A stretch of DNA of 64,000 bases, taken from Streptomyces goshikiensis (GTDB taxonomy: Bacteria > Actinomycetota > Actinomycetes > Streptomycetales > Streptomycetaceae). Location: the NCBI RefSeq assembly GCF_014650555.1, contig NZ_BMVE01000001.1, forward strand, positions 1 through 64,000. The letters are read 5' to 3'. The notes below the pieces were generated by a model. That model was not told where the DNA came from and did not search any database. It worked only from the letters and a program-made list of their open reading frames with translations. This document shows, piece by piece, positions 59,770 to 64,000 of the stretch (its first letter is position 1; each line of letters opens with the position of its first letter). Both the position numbers and the translations under genes were made by a program.

Positions 59770-60698
59770 CAGACCAGGTCCTCCGTTCCCGCTCGGCGGA
59801 TGTAGACGGTGACCATGATCAGCACGATGGCCATGAGGATGAACGACAGCGCGGCCGCCGTCGGGTAGTCGAGGATCCGCAGGTACTGCGACTGGATGAC
59901 GTTTCCGATCATCCGGGTGTCCGTGGATCCGAGCAGCTCCGCGTTGACGTAGTCGCCGCTCGCGGGGATGAAGGTCAGCAGCGTTCCGGAGACCACGCCC
60001 GGCATCGACAGCGGGAAGGTCACCTTCCGGAAGGTCGTGGAGGGGCGGGCGTACAGGTCCCCGGCCGCCTCGTGGAGGCGGGTGTCGATGCGCTCCAGCG
60101 AGGTGTAGAGCGGCAGGATCATGAAGGGGAGGAAGTTGTACGTCAGACCGCAGACGACGGCGAGGGGCGTGGCGAGCACCCGCTCCCCCTCGGTCATCCC
60201 GAGCCAGCTGGTGACGTCCAGGACGTGCAGGGTGTTGAGGACGTCCACCACCGGGCCGCCGTCGGCCAGGATCGTCTTCCAGGCGAGCGTGCGGATCAGG
60301 AAGCTGGTGAAGAAGGGGGCGATGACCAGCACCAGCAGCAGGTTGCGCCAGCGGCCCGCCTTGAAGGCGATCAGGTAGGCCAGCGGGTAGCCGAGCAGCA
60401 GGCACAGCACGGTCGCGGTGGCGGCGTACAGCAGGGAGCGCAGGAACTGCGGGTAGTACTCGGTCAGGGCGTCCCAGTACGTCTGGAAGTGCCAGGTGAC
60501 CTTGAAGCCCTCTTCGAGGGAGCCGGTCTGCACCGAGGTGGAGGCCTGGTAGAGCATCGGCAGGACGAAGAACACCAGCAGCCACAGGATGCCGGGGAGC
60601 AGCAGCCAGTACGGGACGAGCCGCTTGCGCAGGGACGCCTTGTGGACCGGGGGTTCGGCGGGGGCCACGGCCTGCGGCGGCGCGGCGGTGGCGGTCAT
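59769..60698 (-). CDS. potB: Polyamine ABC transporter permease PotB
   Basis: This is the first permease subunit of the polyamine importer, 309 aa. A short cytoplasmic N-terminus is followed by six helices. The EAAGDLYARPSTTFRKVTFPLSMPG loop for ATPase contact and the FIPASGDYVNAELLG segment are typical of PotB. The ATG at 60698 overlaps the potA stop codon as ATGA. The open frame extends far upstream but is potA sequence in another frame. Confidence 0.94.
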   Translation of the reverse strand: MTATAAPPQAVAPAEPPVHKASLRKRLVPYWLLLPGILWLLVFFVLPMLYQASTSVQTGSLEEGFKVTWHFQTYWDALTEYYPQFLRSLLYAATATVLCLLLGYPLAYLIAFKAGRWRNLLLVLVIAPFFTSFLIRTLAWKTILADGGPVVDVLNTLHVLDVTSWLGMTEGERVLATPLAVVCGLTYNFLPFMILPLYTSLERIDTRLHEAAGDLYARPSTTFRKVTFPLSMPGVVSGTLLTFIPASGDYVNAELLGSTDTRMIGNVIQSQYLRILDYPTAAALSFILMAIVLIMVTVYIRRAGTEDLV

Positions 60699-61846
60699 GC
60701 GCCCTCCTCGACCGTCTCGATGCCGGCGTCTATGTCCTGAGCGGCATCGAGGCCGAAGGTGTGCTCCGGGTTCCAGTGCAGGACCACCTCGGCGCCGGGG
60801 GCGAGGCGTGCGTCGCGCTCGATGTTCTGGACGTACACCTCCAGCTCCGGGCAGACGGGGCTGTCGATGACGAACTGGGTGGAGACGCCGATGAAGGAGG
60901 AGGCGGCTATCGTGCCGCGGATCTTGTTGCGGCCGGCCGCGACGGTGTCCTCCTCGTCCGCGTGGACCAGGGATATCTTCTCGGGACGCACCCCGACCAG
61001 CAGCTTTCCGCCGGCCTTGGGCGTGGTCGAACATCGGGCCGCGGGCAGCCGCAGCGTGGCGCCCGCCGAGCCGACCGTGACGTCGGCGGCGCCGGCCTCC
61101 AGGACCTCGGCCTCGATGAGGTTGGAGGTGCCGAGGAAGTTGGCGACGAAGGTGGTCTTCGGGTTCTCGTAGAGATCGGCGGGGGCGCCGAGCTGTTCGA
61201 CGCGCCCGCCGTTCATCACGGCGACCGTGTCGGCCATGGTCATGGCCTCTTCCTGGTCGTGCGTGACGTGGACGAAGGTGATGCCGACCTCGGTCTGGAT
61301 CCGCTTGAGCTCCAGCTGCATCTGGCGGCGCAGCTTGAGGTCGAGGGCGCCGAGCGGTTCGTCGAGGAGCAGCACCTGCGGGTGGTTGATGAGCGCGCGG
61401 GCGACGGCCACGCGCTGCTGCTGGCCGCCGGAGAGCTGGTGCGGCTTGCGCTGCGCGAACTGGCCGAGCTCGACCAGCTCCAGCATGTCCTCGACCTGCT
61501 TCTTGACGGACTTGATGCCGCGGCGGCGCAGTCCGAAGGCGACGTTCTCGTAGATGTTCAGGTGCGGGAAGAGCGCGTAGCTCTGGAAGACCGTGTTGAC
61601 GGGCCGCTTGTACGGCGGCAGCTGGGTGACCTCGCGGTCGCCGAGACTGACCGTGCCGGTGGAGGGCTCCTCCAGGCCGGCGATCATCCGCAGGGTGGTG
61701 GTCTTTCCGCAGCCTGAGGCGCCGAGCAGGGCGAAGAAGGAGCCCTGGGGGATGGTGAGATCGAGCGGGTGCACGGCGGTGAACGAGCCGTAGTGCTTGC
61801 TGATCCCGGCGAGGCGGACGTCGCCGCCCGCGGTCTTGTCAGTCAT
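60695..61846 (-). CDS. potA: Polyamine ABC transporter ATP-binding protein PotA
   Basis: This is the ATPase of the polyamine importer, 383 aa. Walker A GASGCGKT is at 42-49, the signature LSGGQ at 138-142 and Walker [12 protein letters not shown] at 159-169. A C-terminal TOBE-type domain (residues from about 250) is present. The ATG at 61846 has a weak ribosome binding site. It follows potD by 66 nt and is coupled to potB. Confidence 0.95.
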   Translation of the reverse strand: MTDKTAGGDVRLAGISKHYGSFTAVHPLDLTIPQGSFFALLGASGCGKTTTLRMIAGLEEPSTGTVSLGDREVTQLPPYKRPVNTVFQSYALFPHLNIYENVAFGLRRRGIKSVKKQVEDMLELVELGQFAQRKPHQLSGGQQQRVAVARALINHPQVLLLDEPLGALDLKLRRQMQLELKRIQTEVGITFVHVTHDQEEAMTMADTVAVMNGGRVEQLGAPADLYENPKTTFVANFLGTSNLIEAEVLEAGAADVTVGSAGATLRLPAARCSTTPKAGGKLLVGVRPEKISLVHADEEDTVAAGRNKIRGTIAASSFIGVSTQFVIDSPVCPELEVYVQNIERDARLAPGAEVVLHWNPEHTFGLDAAQDIDAGIETVEEGA

Positions 61847-61912
61847 GGGTCGCGGCCTTCGGTGGTGGTGTCGTCGGAAGGGTGCGGGAGCGCGGGCGGC
61901 GTACGGAGCCCG

Positions 61913-63163
61913 TCAGGCTCCGATGAGCTTGGCGAACTTCTCTTCGTACGCGGTCTCTTCCTCGGAGGTGAGGGAGCGGAAGGAGTGGGCCTTGGCGGCC
62001 ATCGCCTTGTCCGGCACGATCAGGGGGTTGTCCGCGAGCGCGGGATCGATCTTGGCCAGCTCGTCCTTGACGCCCTCGACCGGGCAGACGTAGCTGATGT
62101 ACGCGGCGAGCTGGGCGGCGACCGCGGGCTCGTAGTAGTAGTCGATGAGCTTCTCGGCGTTGCCCTTGTGCCGGGCATGGGCGGGCACCAGCAGGTTGTC
62201 GCTGGAGCTGATGTAGCCGGCGGCGGGGATCGAGTACTTGATGTCCGGGTTGCCGGCCTGGAGCTGGATGATGTCGCCGGCCCAGGCCAGGCAGGCGGCG
62301 AGGTCGCCCTTGTCGAGGTCGGAGGTGTAGTCGTTGCCCGTGAAGCGGCGGATCTGCTTCTTCTCCACGCCCTTCTGGAGCCGGCCGACGGCTCCGTCGA
62401 AGTCGGCGGTGGTGAAGGTGGCCGGGTCCTTGCCCTGGTCGAGCAGGGTCATCCCGACGCTGTCGCGCATCTCGGTGAGGAAGCCGACCCGGCCCTTGAG
62501 GGAGGGGTCGTCGAGCAGCTGGGTGACGGAGTCGACCTTCTTGCCGTCGGTGGCCTTGGAGTTGTAGGCGATGACGGTGTCGATGCCGGTCCAGGGGTAG
62601 CTGTACGAGCGGCCCGGGTCCCAGTCGGGGGTGCGGAACTGCGGGATCAGATTGGCGTAGGCGTGCGGGAGGCGGGAGGGGTCCAGCTTCTGCGCCCAGC
62701 CGAGCCGGATGATGCGGGCGGCGAGCCAGTCGGTGACCACGATGAGGTCGCGGCCGGTGTCCTGGCCCGCCGCGAGCTGCGGGCGGATCTTGCCGAAGAA
62801 CTCGACGTTGTCGTTGATGTCCTCGGTGTACTTGACCTTGATCCCGGTCCGCTTGGTGAACTCCTCCAGCGTGGGACGGGACTTCTCGTCGTCGCTGGTG
62901 TCCATGTACTCGGTCCAGTTGGAGAAGTTGAGCTCCTTCTCCTGGGCCGAGCGGTCGTCGGAGGCCGCCGCCGCGCCGCCCTCCCGCTTGGCGGGCGGGA
63001 TCCCGCAGGCGGTCAGGGAGGCCAGGGCGCCGAGGGTGAGCGCGCCGGCTCCGGAGGCGCGCAGCAGCGAACGGCGGGTGAGGGCGCCGCGGCCGTCGGT
63101 GAGGCTGCGCCGCATCGCGGCGAGTTGCGCCGCCGAGAGGCGGTCGGGCTCGAACTGCTCCAT
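61913..63163 (-). CDS. potD: Polyamine-binding lipoprotein PotD
   Basis: This is the substrate-binding subunit of the polyamine importer, 416 aa. The N-terminus bears a twin-arginine motif (TRRSLL, Arg30-Arg31) and the lipobox LTAC with Cys53, so it is likely a Tat-exported lipoprotein. The mature protein shows the PotD pattern: EKELNFSNWTEYMD, then DNVEFFGKIRPQLAAGQDTGRDLIVVTDWLAARI. The ATG at 63163 has AAAGGG 8 nt upstream. A longer start at 63217 would move the signal far from the N-terminus. It is encoded 78 nt downstream of the aldehyde dehydrogenase stop codon. Confidence 0.94.
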   Translation of the reverse strand: MEQFEPDRLSAAQLAAMRRSLTDGRGALTRRSLLRASGAGALTLGALASLTACGIPPAKREGGAAAASDDRSAQEKELNFSNWTEYMDTSDDEKSRPTLEEFTKRTGIKVKYTEDINDNVEFFGKIRPQLAAGQDTGRDLIVVTDWLAARIIRLGWAQKLDPSRLPHAYANLIPQFRTPDWDPGRSYSYPWTGIDTVIAYNSKATDGKKVDSVTQLLDDPSLKGRVGFLTEMRDSVGMTLLDQGKDPATFTTADFDGAVGRLQKGVEKKQIRRFTGNDYTSDLDKGDLAACLAWAGDIIQLQAGNPDIKYSIPAAGYISSSDNLLVPAHARHKGNAEKLIDYYYEPAVAAQLAAYISYVCPVEGVKDELAKIDPALADNPLIVPDKAMAAKAHSFRSLTSEEETAYEEKFAKLIGA

Positions 63164-63241
63164 GGGCTGTGCCCTTTCGGGAGGGGTGCCGCTGGTCGGG
63201 CGGCGGCTGGATGCCACGCGGCGGAGGGGGCCGCGTCTTCG

Positions 63242-64000
63242 TTAGGCGCGGTCCCCGAAGATCGTGCGGTGCCAGTCCTTCGCGGCGACCGCGGTGTTGT
63301 CGAACATGACGTGCTTGACCTGCGTGTACTCCTCGAAGGAGTAGGCGCTCATGTCCTTTCCGAAGCCGCTCGCCTTGTAGCCGCCGTGGGGCATCTCGCT
63401 GATGATCGGGATGTGGTCGTTGACCCAGACGCAGCCCGCCTGGATCTCACGGGTGGCGCGGTGGGCCCGGTAGAGGTCCCGGCTCCAGGCGGAGGCGGCG
63501 AGCCCGTACGGGGTGTCGTTGGCCAGCGCGATGCCCTCGTCGTCGGTGTCGAAGGGCAGCACGACGAGGACCGGGCCGAAGATCTCGGACTGGACGACCT
63601 CGCTGTCCTGGGCGGCGCCGGCGATCAGGGTGGGCCGGTAGTAGGCGCCTGCGGCGAGTTCCCCGCCGGGGACCTCGCCGCCGCTGACGACGGTGGCGTA
63701 CGCGCGGGCGCGCTCGACGAAGCCGGCGACGCGGTCGCGCTGGGCGTGCGAGACCAGCGGGCCGAGGTCGGTGGTGGCCGCGAAGGGGTCGCCGAGGCGG
63801 ACGGTCTCCATCAGCTCGGCCACCCGGGCCACGAAGGCGTCGTGCAGCGGGCGCTGGACGTAGGCGCGGGTGGCGGCGGTGCAGTCCTGGCCGGTGTTGA
63901 TGAGGGAGGCGGCGACCGCGCCGTGTGCCGCGGCTTCCAGGTCGGCGTCGTCGAAGACCAGGAAGGGCGCCTTGCCGCCGAGCTCCAGGTGGAGCCGCTT
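63242..64000 (-). CDS. Aldehyde dehydrogenase (aminobutyraldehyde type), 5' end cut by window
   Basis: The C-terminal 252 residues of an aldehyde dehydrogenase are present. The frame runs off the right edge, so the start is missing. The edge begins KRLHLELGGKAPFLVFDDAD, with the general-base Glu of ELGGK. The nucleophile Cys lies in NTGQDCTAATRAYV. The VQSEIFGPVLVVLPF and MPHGGYKASGFGKDMSAYS segments are typical of gamma-aminobutyraldehyde dehydrogenases. As the first visible gene of the potDABC-oxidase operon, it probably oxidises the aldehyde made in putrescine breakdown toward GABA. Confidence 0.88.
   Translation of the reverse strand, partial: KRLHLELGGKAPFLVFDDADLEAAAHGAVAASLINTGQDCTAATRAYVQRPLHDAFVARVAELMETVRLGDPFAATTDLGPLVSHAQRDRVAGFVERARAYATVVSGGEVPGGELAAGAYYRPTLIAGAAQDSEVVQSEIFGPVLVVLPFDTDDEGIALANDTPYGLAASAWSRDLYRAHRATREIQAGCVWVNDHIPIISEMPHGGYKASGFGKDMSAYSFEEYTQVKHVMFDNTAVAAKDWHRTIFGDRA

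Overview
The window looks like a core chromosomal segment of a Streptomyces or close relative. It has very high GC, many GTG starts, AGGAGG-type ribosome binding sites, and the actinobacterial gene orders nusA-infB, ispG-site-2 protease-dxr and rpsO-pnp. I see no rRNA, tRNA, CRISPR array, insertion sequence or replication origin. The species is not determinable from the sequence alone.

Layout. (1) 1-10655: a non-coding left edge carrying repeats, then minus-strand rnj, dapA and thyX, two small membrane-protein genes, dapB, an M16 peptidase gene, pnp and rpsO (RNA turnover, lysine/diaminopimelate synthesis, thymidylate). (2) 10841-26208: a complete type VII (ESX) secretion locus: eccD, eccC, a lipoprotein, a DUF397 protein, the WXG100 pair esxA/esxB, mycosin mycP, eccB, eccE, an uncharacterised protein coupled to eccE, and an EspI-like MinD-type ATPase with a long Pro/Ala-rich arm. 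(3) 26291-34673: the minus-strand nus operon: rimP, nusA, ylxR, infB, a DUF503 gene, rbfA, truB, ribF. (4) 34830-37772, plus strand: a Tat-type lipoprotein, a DUF4439 ferritin-like protein, a degenerate aminoglycoside-kinase-like protein and a slipin. (5) 37810-46487, minus strand: proS, two GNAT acetyltransferases, ispG, a site-2 protease and dxr (non-mevalonate isoprenoid synthesis), and an unknown repeat-like protein. (6) 46589-64000: acyl-CoA dehydrogenase, aldehyde dehydrogenase, PucR regulator, a VirD4/TraG-like membrane ATPase, gabT, a PAP2 phosphatase, a hypothetical protein, and a minus-strand polyamine operon (aldehyde dehydrogenase cut by the window edge, potD, potA, potB, potC, amine oxidase).

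How they work together. The rnj, pnp and rpsO genes and the nus operon serve RNA metabolism and translation. EccB-E, MycP and the ATPase form the envelope machine that exports the EsxA/EsxB dimer. The right-hand genes fit polyamine uptake (PotABCD), oxidation to GABA (oxidase plus aldehyde dehydrogenase), transamination by GabT and removal of succinate semialdehyde, with PucR as a likely regulator. Most genes are ordinary core genes. The more unusual items are an apparent pseudokinase, an orphan coupling-protein-like ATPase, a UUCG-capped hairpin inside the start of the M16 peptidase gene, hexamer repeats in front of an unknown gene, and repeats at the left edge. I did not find a clearly new multi-gene system.
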